From positions 124,001 through 188,000 of the forward strand of contig JAQOTA010000028.1 in assembly GCA_029532415.1 (NCBI GenBank): a DNA stretch of 64,000 bases, written 5' to 3'. A program made the position numbers and the translations under genes. The notes beneath the pieces were generated by a model. It saw nothing but the letters and a program-made list of their open reading frames with translations, was not told where the DNA came from and made no database searches. Positions 20,891 to 31,118 of this stretch are shown here, one piece after another. This DNA comes from Marasmius tenuissimus (Eukaryota > Basidiomycota > Agaricomycetes > Agaricales > Marasmiaceae). How positions within the stretch are numbered: position 1 is the first letter of the stretch; the number at the start of each line of letters is the position of its first letter.

Positions 20891-22839
20891 ACTCAGGCTG
20901 ATACATACAGATTATCCTCGTTCCATGACTACGCCGGCTCGAGGACACTTCTACGTCTATGTGCGACATGTTGTAAAGCAACATTATTATTGATTTCAAG
21001 TAGCTAATCCATACAATACATCCATCTGCAAGTACCCTTGATGAGGCAGACACAACAGTGAACAAGTAGCCAGATGAGAAATCTAACGACAAAAATGTAG
21101 TACTAGATAATATAATGCCGAAAGCTGAATATCCATAGTTGAAAGCAAACCTTGGTCTTAAACGATAGTCGACGGTGTCAGAGGTCATGCGACGGGGCCG
21201 GTCCCGGACAGCTAATAAATACTGCAAAATCAGTACGGGGTTGAACTCGAGTGACCAGAGAGTACCAAACACAAACCTCGCGTGTCCTCTTCCATCAACA
21301 CATCTACTATAACCTCGCTGGTGGCGACAATACAAGGAAACCAGAGGAAACTATGAATTTGAAAACGGGGAGTGACTGTATCAGTGCTCGAAAGAGAAAG
21401 CGCATATAGCTTACTTGTTGCTCACACTGGTGGCTGAAATGTGGAATGTTGAAGACTAGACAGTGCGCTATCGTCATTAACGTGCAAATACCATGGACTG
21501 AGAGGATAAGGTCAACATACATGTAGAGACCGAGTTTTCCCGGAGTGATCGCTGTGAGCCAGATGGAGGGACGGTAACGTTGGATAGTGTAGAGGGGAAT
21601 GGTGAAAGAAGAAGCGGGTGGTGGCAAAGTATCGTCACGACAGACACTGAAGTATAGAGGGGGGAAGAGGGGGCAGAGAGGGAATGATGGGGGAGGGAAG
21701 AAAGAAACGTTGGTGCTAATTTCTGGAGGTGCTGGCCTTATATACGCGGCGAGGGTGGTCTGTGCGCAGATAATCGACGTTCGTCACAAAGATGTCATCG
21801 GATGTAGACGACGAGAAAGAAGACGCGATGTTGCGGGTTCTCCAGGCCCTAAACTGCCAGAGTTGGGAGGGAACCGACTTCATCTTGCATAATTGGGGTC
21901 TCGATTGCGCGCTTCTTTGAATTATCGATATCCTCAAGCTGATTTCTCCGCAAGCAGGTCTTTCTGATTGTTTTTTCTGCTGAATAGTGGACGCGTTGAG
22001 GCAAAGACCGGTACTTTGATGTGAGTACCTATAATCCGTGGCTGAAAACTATTGTTTTGGGAAGTTGACTACGCACCTGAGGCCAAGAGGAGCAGCACAA
22101 CTGTCTCAAAATCTTGCAAATTTGTCTCCGTATGGCTTGAGCTCATCAACGCGCTAATAATCCCTGGGTTTCAATCGATCACGTTGAGAAAATAGAAAAA
22201 CAGAAACATACCGAACATATCGAGATCAAGCTCACCGAGATTAAAGCTATTGGGTGTCTTTCGCGAATGCTTTGGAATGATAATCAAGATCATCAATCTG
22301 GAGGATGTGACACAGGGGTGAAGGAGCATGGAGGCAGGAAGCAAGAGAGGCAAGGTTGACTATCAAGGCCACGCGCCGCCTTATGCCGCCGGCAAACAGA
22401 ATTTGACTTGCCAGTGCATGAGCCGAATTGGGCAGCCTGACCCTCCGTGGTCATTACATGACGATTATATTATGATAGAGTAGACAGCCTGGGCATCTCT
22501 GGCAGGATACTGAGCAGCCATTGGACAGACGTTGCCTGTCTGACGCGTTCTGTCCAGACGCGACCAATCTTGGGCGCTCTGACCAGCGCCTGATTGTGTC
22601 ATGATAAGATCAAGTAAATCTTAATCCATCCTATCAGCCACTGATCAACATCTTGTCAGTTCCTCTCAGGCTGCGAGCACCTCCTCACTCAACTTTCAGA
22701 CTGTTGGTATGTTATAATTTCATGATCATAGACTCAAATACTGTTTACAACTTTACATCAACATATCAGGGTGGGTCAGTCTATCATTGTCGGGTCACCA
22801 CCGTCAGACACTGAGCAGACCATCCTGGGTTTGCTGGTG
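20891..22839. other. Right part of the CACCAG element; possible spliced remnant
   Basis: No complete gene is recognised. On the minus strand around 21620-21250, short open stretches separated by plausible GT...AG pairs read like hydrophobic, possibly membrane-protein exons (for example SIWLTAITPGKLGLYM). They are too short to assign. From about 22440 to 22839 the sequence returns to GTCAGAC-type repeats. Confidence 0.4.
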
Positions 22840-23200
22840 ACCTAAACGTGACAGGCTATAGTAGGGTACGCCAAAAATAAGTATTGGGATGACACCGAGG
22901 AGACATAGTGAGAACATACTGCACCCTACCTCAAAATTTGAATTCGGAACGAGTTGTCCCTCACAAGCCCTTGAGTCTGGCCTCTGAACCCTGGTGTCGT
23001 TCCCTTTTCTTTCAATCTCTTTCCAGGTTGAGGCCCTTTGGGGGTCTTCCCGAGTGAGTGAGCGTCAGATTTTCCTCCACGAGATTGCAATATCAAGGGA
23101 TACCAAATCCCGTTAATGCTATATCCTATAGCAGACTGCAGGATCGATAGAGTGGCGCGAAGAAACCGTTGCTATTCATCGGAACCGCCTCCGGACTGGC
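22840..23200 (-). promoter_or_regulatory. Displaced upstream region of copy 3
   Basis: It starts ACCTAAACGTGACAGG, has CCAAAAATAAGTA at 22890-22902, and continues with sequence parallel to 3680-4020 upstream of copy 1 (including GAAACCGTTGCTATTCA). No family coding sequence adjoins it on the left; instead the TIR of the element at 11249-22839 does. It fits the missing promoter of copy 3, now about 11.6 kb away. From 23201 to 23596 I see nothing. Confidence 0.7.
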
Positions 23201-23596
23201 TGAGCCCAGTCAATTATCATCGATTGATGGAGAATGGCATTCGGCAAATAATAGACTTCTTCGCACTGATGAAAGTAGGCGCCGGCAAGCGTAGTGATTT
23301 AATCTTCTGCGTATCTACGTACATCTTACCGGATTCAACAATCAGTGCCGACACGTATCTCTGGTGATACTGACCTGCTTTCACTATCAGAAACCATGCT
23401 TCAGGCTCTGATCTTCACATAATTATTGGTTCGCATATTCATCGTCAGTTCAATAGCTTGAAGTACGGACACTAATATTTAAGGCGGGGTAGTGACCTTC
23501 CCGAGGGCTCCTGGAGTAGTATAACTTGGACTGATAGCAGATAGATATTGTGAAGACAAGGGAACGCGATACACCCAGAGTACACTCAATTTGCCC

Positions 23597-26500
23597 CTAT
23601 ATACGCCGTACGAATAGGAAGTATAGACACCAAACAAAAATACCGTAATCAACTGTCAGCCACCACGTCGCTGCAAGGGAGCGTTGTTGAACGTCTCCAG
23701 TTGTATCAGTGCCGCTTTCTATAGATTCGATCTCAGGTAAGGACAATTTTCGTTTACATTTCGGGAGTCGGCAAAGTTGGGACGGACCGTGGGTGCCATC
23801 TAGAATGGTTTGCGCAGGCTCCGTGGGTGTGATGAGCTCCTCCTTCTTCTCATTCGTAGACTCAAGGTACGCGTCTATCCGCGAGTTCAGAGACGTGAGG
23901 AAGTAGTGTCGGTTATGGAGTGCCTTGGATGGAAACAGACCTTCATGTTTCCTCTCGAGTAAACGATGATTATCCACGTCGCCGTCGACGTAGGAAATAT
24001 CTTCGCCAGGATGTGGAGTAAGGCCGGTAGTGGACAAGTCGTCGGGTGTCATAGTCAGCGACGTTACAGTCTGAGGGCGGCAACCGTCGGACATGGCGGT
24101 AGTTTTGATAGAGTAAATATCTGGGTCAGCATATGGTGAGTCCCGATTGTTCAAGGTGGATATGCTGGGATTGTGAAAGCTGGCGATCTCAGAATCCCGG
24201 GTACCCAAATCCCATTCTGGGGTCACCAAAGGTCTGGCTGTGGAGAAGTGACTGGGAATATGAACAAGAGAGTCGCGCTGTTTTCTGGGGGGCTCCTGAA
24301 TGATTTCAATCTCGTCGCTGTCGTGGAGATCCTGTGAGAGTTCCGGAATTCATCAGGAGGCAAAGCAGCTGGCATGGGTAGATGGTTTACCTGTACAACG
24401 CAAGAGTCTATCTCTTCTTCGCTCGAACCGGCTCTCTGTAGTATTCTGAGAGGATCTGAAGTGGTTCCGCGTTCTGGGTTCGCGAAAGCAACATCTGGGC
24501 AGCCACCGATCAAGAGTCAAGCGTCAAATCGTATATCATAGACCACGCCGCTTACCAACGTCGTCAGTACAACGTGAGGTTGAGACACTGGGATCCGCGC
24601 GTTGTTCGGTCGTGGAATGTTCCTGATGGCCCGCAACGTCAATGTTTGGGTCATGATCATGGGAGAGAACTGGATTAGTATGAGGCTCTGGATGAACGGG
24701 GCTAAGTCAAGTTGTGGTTGGACGATTGAGAAGACAAAGCACCTTCTTGTACCACTGTGAACCGATATGAATCGTCTACCGGATGGAATACTTGATCAAC
24801 AAACCCGACTTGTTGAGCGAAGTTTGTAGTGGTTGGGTCAAATCCTCGAAGGACTTGGTATTGGTGAATTGATTTGTAATTATCGGTAGACCAGGTGTGT
24901 GAGGAGTGGCGAAAGCCGAGTTTGAGCTTAACGGGAAGTCCCAAGTAGTGACACACCTCTGGCGAGAGGTAATTATGTCCACTTTCTTGGAAGGACCAGT
25001 AGTGGAGAGAGGATGTATCGCCATCGTGTAGGTGGTGGGAAGGAGGCTCGCGGACAAAAATGTAAATTGGTTGTTGAAGTCGGAATTCATGTTGATCCTC
25101 AAAATCAGAGAGCTCCCCCTCCAATGTTGCACAGGGCTCGACGAGCACTGAAAATGTCAGCAAGTGGAAAGGAAAACGAAGAGCGACGTACTAAAAGTGC
25201 TGAGATCCTCTTCAAGTAATGTCCCACGAGCATGGAATATACTTGACGCCTGCGACAGCCAAGAGCCTCCCGCGTTAATATTCCAAAACATATCAAGAGA
25301 CCCTCTGTTGTCTTCGCAGAGCCGAAATCTACTCAAGCCGGTTGGACAAAGTAGCTAATATTTACACTGAACTTACCTTGTCCATCCGTCTTCCAAAGAC
25401 TTTCGTTCTACAAGAGAGGCTTCGTCACTTTCCCAGAAATTGTTGGCGACGGCGATGGGAGCATCAGTTATATTGCAAAACACGGTCGGGCGATCAACCC
25501 GTCCAAGAACGTCCGAGGGGTCTGGCCAATCTATACGAGAGAACCCTTCTAATTCCACGAACCTACGATCTACCGCCTTCGACTTGAAACTGGCCAAGTA
25601 GCGCATTAAGACATCCTCCTTCAGGATGTCTACACTTGAGATGGGGTCCTCTATCTCGAATGTCCACCGAGGGAGACCTGTATGCGGCCCCTCTGGACCA
25701 CGACAGATGACTCCTCTTCTACCATCCAGCCATAATTCCTCAGCGCCACAATTCCATGGTCGGCGCCACTAGTACGACAATTTCATTGCGCTGTCCAGAC
25801 TTTACGAGTTTGGTACTTACGTGCAGACTACTGATATACAGTCGCTGCAGGTTCCCCATTTTCTGTATGAATACCGTAGCTGGCACCAGTTCTGAGATAA
25901 ACTTGGGATCAGTCAAGCTCCTCTGACGGTTGTAATTCTACTTACCGCCCAAGAGAATCAGTAGAGGGACTTTGGACCGGTTGAGTCCCAGAAGGTGGGC
26001 GTTGCTCGCGTATCTACTCAACTTTAAGTTTTAGTTATCGCCTATGGAATGGGGAGGAGTTGTAAAACTCACAGATGCCCTGAATAGTGCTGGAAGGTGT
26101 TTTTCCACTTCTGTGTGATCGAATCAGGATGTTTCTGCTCGTGAGACGCGCTGAATCGTACCTCTGGGGCGTCCTGGCCTTCGTAGGACACAACAGTGAC
26201 CAGCATTCCTTTCCCCACCCCCGTCAAGACTTCCGCTAGGAAAATGCTTCGTTCACAGTCTAATGGAACGAATTGCCCCGTCTCGCGATCCATCCTTTCG
26301 AGATTTTCGTGTTGTAACAGCTGAATTAACCGGATATCACTACGCCTGTATTCACCATACTGCGATATCCAAACAGTGTGAGTCTTCAGTGCGAACCAAA
26401 ACTACGATTGCGTTACTCACCTGGTCATACTCCGCCTCTTCTTCTTCAGTTCCCCGAATGTGCCACCGGATTGGTCGTTTCTGCCGAATGACCCTGTTGT

Positions 26501-26612
26501 CGTTATTGACGATAAAAGCTCCAGAGCCTTCGTTGAGGTTGTAGTCCCTCCCTGCATGCACGAAGCGGAGCTCAGAGCCGTTAAAACTTGGCTGGCCGTT
26601 CGAATGCGGCAT
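23597..26612 (-). CDS. RDYN/YADP family copy 4, orphan membrane-tailed protein
   Basis: I chose the ATG at 26612 (MPHSNGQPS), aligned with MSHP in other copies; an in-frame ATG lies 11 codons upstream at 26645. Exon 1 gives GRDYNLNEGSG and EEEEAEYDQ before a GTGAGT donor. Exon 2 (about 26363-26165) has YRRSDIRLIQ and CERSIFLAEVLTG. Exon 6 is near 25740-25380. Exon 8 (about 25130-24750) has QQPIYIFVREPPS, YWSFQESGH and LRGFDPTTTNF. Exon 10 is at about 24500-24395. Exon 11 carries only one repeat unit (SPYADPDIY). The last exon ends VQQRSLAATWWLTVDYGIFVWC...FVRRI, the hydrophobic tail. It is divergent to the TRF4-like pseudogene at 27615. Some splice sites in exons 8-9 were not resolved. Confidence 0.73.
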
Positions 26613-26692
26613 TTTGTGGGTGAGATATAACGGAAGATTGGTCATGTAGGCCTCAGCTAACCTTATACGTTACTACGTACGCTTTCTCATCT

Positions 26693-26736
26693 GTATCAAA
26701 CCTAAAGGTGACAGGTTGACGTTGAATAGGTGTGGA
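26693..26736 (-). promoter_or_regulatory. Shared upstream box of the family, copy 4
   Basis: The minus strand reads CTATTTTTGGTCC and then GTCACCTTTAGGTTTGATAC, 81-125 bp upstream of the chosen ATG. From 26737 to 27317 nothing else is recognised. Confidence 0.55.
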
Positions 26737-27317
26737 CCAAAAATAGTTGAAACGGTGAGAACTGATGTTGTGTGATGAGAGCGAGCTGAATTCTACCTCG
26801 AACGTTCTTCTCGAGCCTCGAAGGTTTTGATTTCGTTTGCTGGTGAGCCCAAGTATCAGTGCCATTCTTTTTCTCCCCCTCCCACTTTCCATCCCTCCTC
26901 GAGGCGCCACGCCTGGCCAACCTTTGTATCATGTCTCATGCAACCTATTCGTAAGAAGTTCTCTGAAGTCTGGACCGAATGGGCGCCAGGTTCTACCCGA
27001 GGGAGCGGGAGATAGATAGATGCCGGAATCTGCATGAGAAGAACGTAGAGCGGCGAAGAGTGTTTCTGTCCAGAAGGCGCTAAGATACGGTCAGACCACT
27101 GCCTTGAATCTCGATGAATAAATGATAATCATATTATTCGTGGAAAGAATATAAACATACCGTGCTCCAATAAACTCATAGGGAAACATAGGGCGCACTT
27201 AGCCTTGTCAAATCCGGACGAGTTTCTGCCTTCGCGGCTGCAGTCAAACTCACAGACTACAGTGGGCGCCCGGAGGTTGAAGATCTAGGACGTGACCACG
27301 GTTCATTTTGTGAACGA

Positions 27318-27519
27318 CACAGCTGGGGCAAAAACTTATTTTGTTGCGGAATATGAAGCAGAAATATGACGCCTTACTTTCCGGTGAGTATTTGTGCTGC
27401 CAAATATGTGGAATTCAATTCAATTTCGAATATCTTCAGACTGAATATGTGTTGAACTGTGAGGCGTCATATTTTTCTGGCATATTTCCGTGCAAAAATA
27501 ATATTCACCCCCAGCTGTG
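27318..27519. mobile_element. 202-bp fold-back MITE with CGA duplication
   Basis: Left end CACAGCTGGGG...TTATTTTGTTGCGGAATATG...AGAAATATGACGCCT; the right end is its reverse complement with few differences, giving arms of about 55 bp. CGA occurs just outside both ends (27315-27317 and 27520-27522), compatible with a 3-bp target duplication. Non-coding. Confidence 0.72.
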
Positions 27520-27614
27520 CGAAGTGCAAAGATGCCAGTTGCTATAGGCAATAGCAAGAGAAGGTTTAGAGTGAAGCTAAGAAGTATATAGCCGCTCTGA
27601 GGGAGAAAAAATCA

Positions 27615-28620
27615 AAAATCATACTTAGGCTTCAATGATGGACGTTCTAGTCGTGTTCCAGAATCTACTTTGTCATCAACAAATCCGAATCCGAAGAGGT
27701 TATCCGTGGGAATATCTGTCATGCATTCACGTAATACAATTTTCTTCATTGTTGACGCCCACGAACAATTCCGCTGTGCCCCTACATTAAACTACCCCAC
27801 CCCTCCACCGACAACGAAAAACGAAGGAATCAAGACCAAGGAATGCCGAAAAAGAAATCCAAACTAGAGATGACAGTAACGTCGGCTGTTTCGACCGAGG
27901 TCTGAGGCTGAGGCGAAGGAACGGAAGCTCGACGCCTGTTCATCCATCTGGGTGAACGCAAATGGAGATGGGCTGACGACATCACTACGCGGAAGAAGAG
28001 AATGTCAAAGAAAAAAGAGAGGTCGTTGAGGAGACGGAAGGGTGGAGGAAATGGAGCGTTGTTCGGAGAAGAAGATTTACTGTGTTGTTGGGCGTGGAGT
28101 CTGATGAGGAGAGGTGGCGGAAGGCGTACCTGCGATGGGAAGAGGAAAAGAGAAGGGAAACGGTCGAGACAAAGTGGATCGTGATGAATGAAGGAAACGT
28201 AAGTAGCCGGAGTCGGAGTCGAAGCAGAGTGATGAGCGAGAGAGAGACCGCGATGGGGATAGGGACAGGGATAGGGAGGTGAACGTATGTTGCTTCTCCT
28301 CACTTTCTTCATCCTTTCTCACCTTCTAACAACGTCGCTCATAGGCCGCGATCATCATCTGATCACAGGATCGGGGAAAACGACGCGAACGAAAACAAGG
28401 ACAAAGTGGAGACCAATATCATGACTATGACTGCGACGTGAACAACGTCAAGACGGATATGAACTGTCAAAGAGGATATTCTGGTCAGAAGGCTCCACTG
28501 AAGTGCGTGTGGATAGCTCTCGCCGTTGTTGGGCTACATACCCACGATCTTTTCATATTACGTATCGCAGTCGAAGCATTCAGAGAAAAACATCTTGCCT
28601 TCGCCCGTTTGTGATCATGG
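27615..28620 (+). pseudogene. Degraded 5' part of the TRF4-like gene (copy between family copies 4 and 5)
   Basis: It matches 5' leader, first exons and the start of the nucleotidyltransferase exon of the gene at 35495. Shared landmarks are GAGGTTA(C/T)CCGTGGGAA, CACGTAATAC, the AATGCCGAAAAAGAAATC stretch, TCGACGCCTG and near the end GTCGAAGC(A/G)TTCA...CCTTCGCCCG. The ATG region is lost and frameshifts and stops are frequent. It is head-to-head with family copy 4 on the minus strand, the same geometry as the intact TRF4-like gene and copy 5. Confidence 0.75.
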
Positions 28621-28921
28621 CCGTCTACCATTCATCCTGAATTCATTGCCCATCTACGTCAATCAGCGAGTATCATGATCGATCTCCCCGGCGGTCTTCC
28701 CTCCAAAGATTGCACAGCTTCGTTCTGCATACGGGACAGCGGCCTCGCGAGATGCGAACGTGTATTCCTCACTCTGGATTTGGGTGTAGGACCGGAATCA
28801 TTAGGCGTCCGTATGGTGGATTGGATGTGGACGTGTCTTTTCCATCCGTGCGTGTAAAATGTTCTCATTATCATCATTGGCTTGGCAATCGTCCACGGAC
28901 GTCACCCTAATGATGCATATA

Positions 28922-29580
28922 CAGTCATCCCCTACCATTTGGGATGCCCCCATCATTTGGGACGTCGGCTTTTCCTGACGCGTTCTTGCGCTGTCCCCTC
29001 TCGGACTTGTGGTTTTCCTATCTGTTTATGACCTATACATATGCTATTGGCACTGTGTCCATTCAGGTGAAGTCCCGGAGAAGAAAAATGGGTAATATGT
29101 CCAGTTTGGCCTAATATTGAATTCTTGAGGCACAATCAAAGCAGACTGTGCCGTCCAAAACATACTGGGCGTGTATAGTCTAGTATCCATAACATTCTTT
29201 GCCTACCCAGATGATCGAGAGACGTAGAGAGCACGGTGCGGGCGTGCAATAGTGAAGTTGGGCAAAACGGGTTGGTTGAGCACCGTTCCAAAGGTCACGT
29301 AAATGACGTGATAGCTCACATCTCTCCGCGTTTTGGTCGCTTATCAGCGTGATGATGTCACGTCCCAAATGGTAGGTTTTCAGTTGATAACAAAAAATTC
29401 AACTGATAGTCGAATCGCGCAGCTAGCTCCCTCCCTTCGGGCAAGGTAAGTTGCTGAGCATCTTATTCACATAGTATGTTTACTTCCTAGATACAACAGC
29501 TCAAGGGAGAGGAGGCCTAGTAATGCACCTTAAATCTGCGACCAAGATTTGGCTGTCCCGGAAATGGTAGGGGATGACTG
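28922..29580. mobile_element. 659-bp Tc1/mariner-like MITE with TA duplication
   Basis: Terminal inverted repeats CAGTCATCCCCTACCATTT at both ends, flanked by TA at 28920-28921 and 29581-29582. A second, inner inverted pair containing CATTTGGGACGT lies at about 28955 and 29355. There is no transposase ORF. TA duplications and this end type suit the Tc1/mariner (Fot1/pogo) superfamily. Confidence 0.78.
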
Positions 29581-29593
29581 TAGGTCCATACTT

Positions 29594-29718
29594 ATTGTGC
29601 ATAGTCGAGATCATGCTAGATGTTGGTCCGGACTCTGGGAAAGTTTTCTACGCACAGTCAACGATCCAAGTCGCAGAACGGTGTATTCGGGCATCAAGGA
29701 TCTTTGACTATGCACAAT
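29594..29718. repeat. 125-bp inverted-repeat segment
   Basis: ATTGTGCATAGTC at 29594-29606 and its exact reverse complement at 29706-29718. It could be a tiny mobile element or a hairpin; no flanking duplication was identified. Confidence 0.5.
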
Positions 29719-31118
29719 TCTGGATGTGGCCAGGTAGCATATCATGAACGCAATACAAGAGCTAATTCACGATTGGTTCTTATACGTATGTGATATATAC
29801 GTTACATACACTAGTGATCGACATGTACGTCCTACTTATGGCTGGAGGATAATTGCGTTAGCAGCAAGCAATTTTGGCAGCCGTACATAGTGAGTCTCAG
29901 AACTGGAGTGCTGATTCAAAAGAAACCCATGTTTGCCGTCGGGAACTACCACTCCTTTGCTTTCGTCGCTAACGCGATGACAAAAACCATGTAGGCTCGA
30001 GAGAGGTCATGTGTGAATATTTAAGTTTGAACACTGAATCGCCATTCTCGACGAAGAACGATGCGGGAAGAATGGCGAACGTGGGATGGGCTTAATCTTT
30101 GACTTTCGAATCTGTTGGTACTTTCTGCGGGATCTTTGTGTTGGCAATAATTCTTGGGGGCATCGCCCACCCCACGATATCTCGTGTACAACCTACAGTC
30201 CTTAAAAAAGAAACGAAGACCTGCCATTCAGCGAGATGAAGAAATCATGAACATGCCATGGTAGTATGATCCCGCACCGCAACTTCAAAATACGTCCTCG
30301 CCCCATGACGCTGGCGCTTCTTTGTTTGGTCACTACATCTTAATCAATTTTGGGCTTGAAGACGTTCTTGAATGTCGTTGTGGAATGTGAAGATGTCGTA
30401 TCTGAAGGGGGTCTTCGACACCGTCGCCTGAGTCCCAGCGACCCCATTCCTCCGCGCGGACCTGGATCCCGACGTTGTCACCCTCGCCGAGTCCTGCATC
30501 AAATTTACCTCATTTCTCCTAAAGTTCTCTGAGCTTTATATCGCGAGCTCTCCACGTCCTCGAACAACTTGTGGCGTGTACTAAAGACCACGCGGTCGAC
30601 GAGCTGTATATCCTTTCGGACTCGGATCATCGCCAATTATCTAAATTCATGACTGGCGCCGCCGTCTTCCAGTAGTTATCTAAAGGAGGCGTTGTTCATT
30701 GTGATGCACGGTATGCTGGCTCCACAACGTCGTGGCAGTCACCTCCTAGATGTTCTATGTCGCTCAGACGGGCAGAGTTGTGAGAGCTTGTGTGCTTCCA
30801 ATCTATACCTGTTTCACCTGTGATATCGGGTCCAGAAGAACAAAAGACCTTTTTTCCTTCGGGAAAGCCGGCAAGTATGAATGTTCAACTTCCTTGCGAC
30901 CAGACTTCTGGGTGAGGCGTTGGATCATTATGGCAACGAATAGACGTAGTAGCCCCGAACTCGACACCCGAGTGGGTGTATGAAACAAGGTCTATATTCT
31001 AGCACCCGTATCCGTGCAAGTACCAACACGATGTGAAGACTAAAATACCGGAGCTTGGGTTGAATTTGAATTTGACATCGCGACTGTGGTATGCGGGACA
31101 CCTAGGAGTAATCCTACC
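29719..31118. other. Spacer, possible decayed coding sequence
   Basis: No intact gene is seen. Around 30340-30680 several short overlapping open stretches with coding-like composition (for example VACTKDHAVDELYIL) suggest a decayed gene that I cannot identify. Confidence 0.35.

Larger units (their letters stand above)
11249..22839. mobile_element. CACCAG-ended DNA element splitting copy 3 from its promoter, with nested Gypsy element
   Basis: The terminal inverted repeats pair over about 25 bp: left CACCAGCGAAACCAGGCTGA, right reverse-complemented CACCAGCAAACCCAGGATGG. Outside the left end is the copy 3 leader ending ...GATATC; outside the right end the family leader resumes as ACCTAAACGTGACAG, so the element sits inside the conserved ATCAAACCTAAAC box. 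Removing it rebuilds a normal family upstream region. Without the nested retrotransposon it is about 2.3 kb. Subterminal arrays of CTGACCGGG/GTCAGAC motifs occur on both sides. No transposase is evident. No clear target duplication was found. The terminal hexamer is shared with the element at 983-2407, suggesting one superfamily. Confidence 0.65.

Noticed and set aside
22840..23200. Independent eighth family gene
   Set aside because: Only upstream sequence is present; no coding exon adjoins it and it fits exactly as the missing promoter of copy 3.
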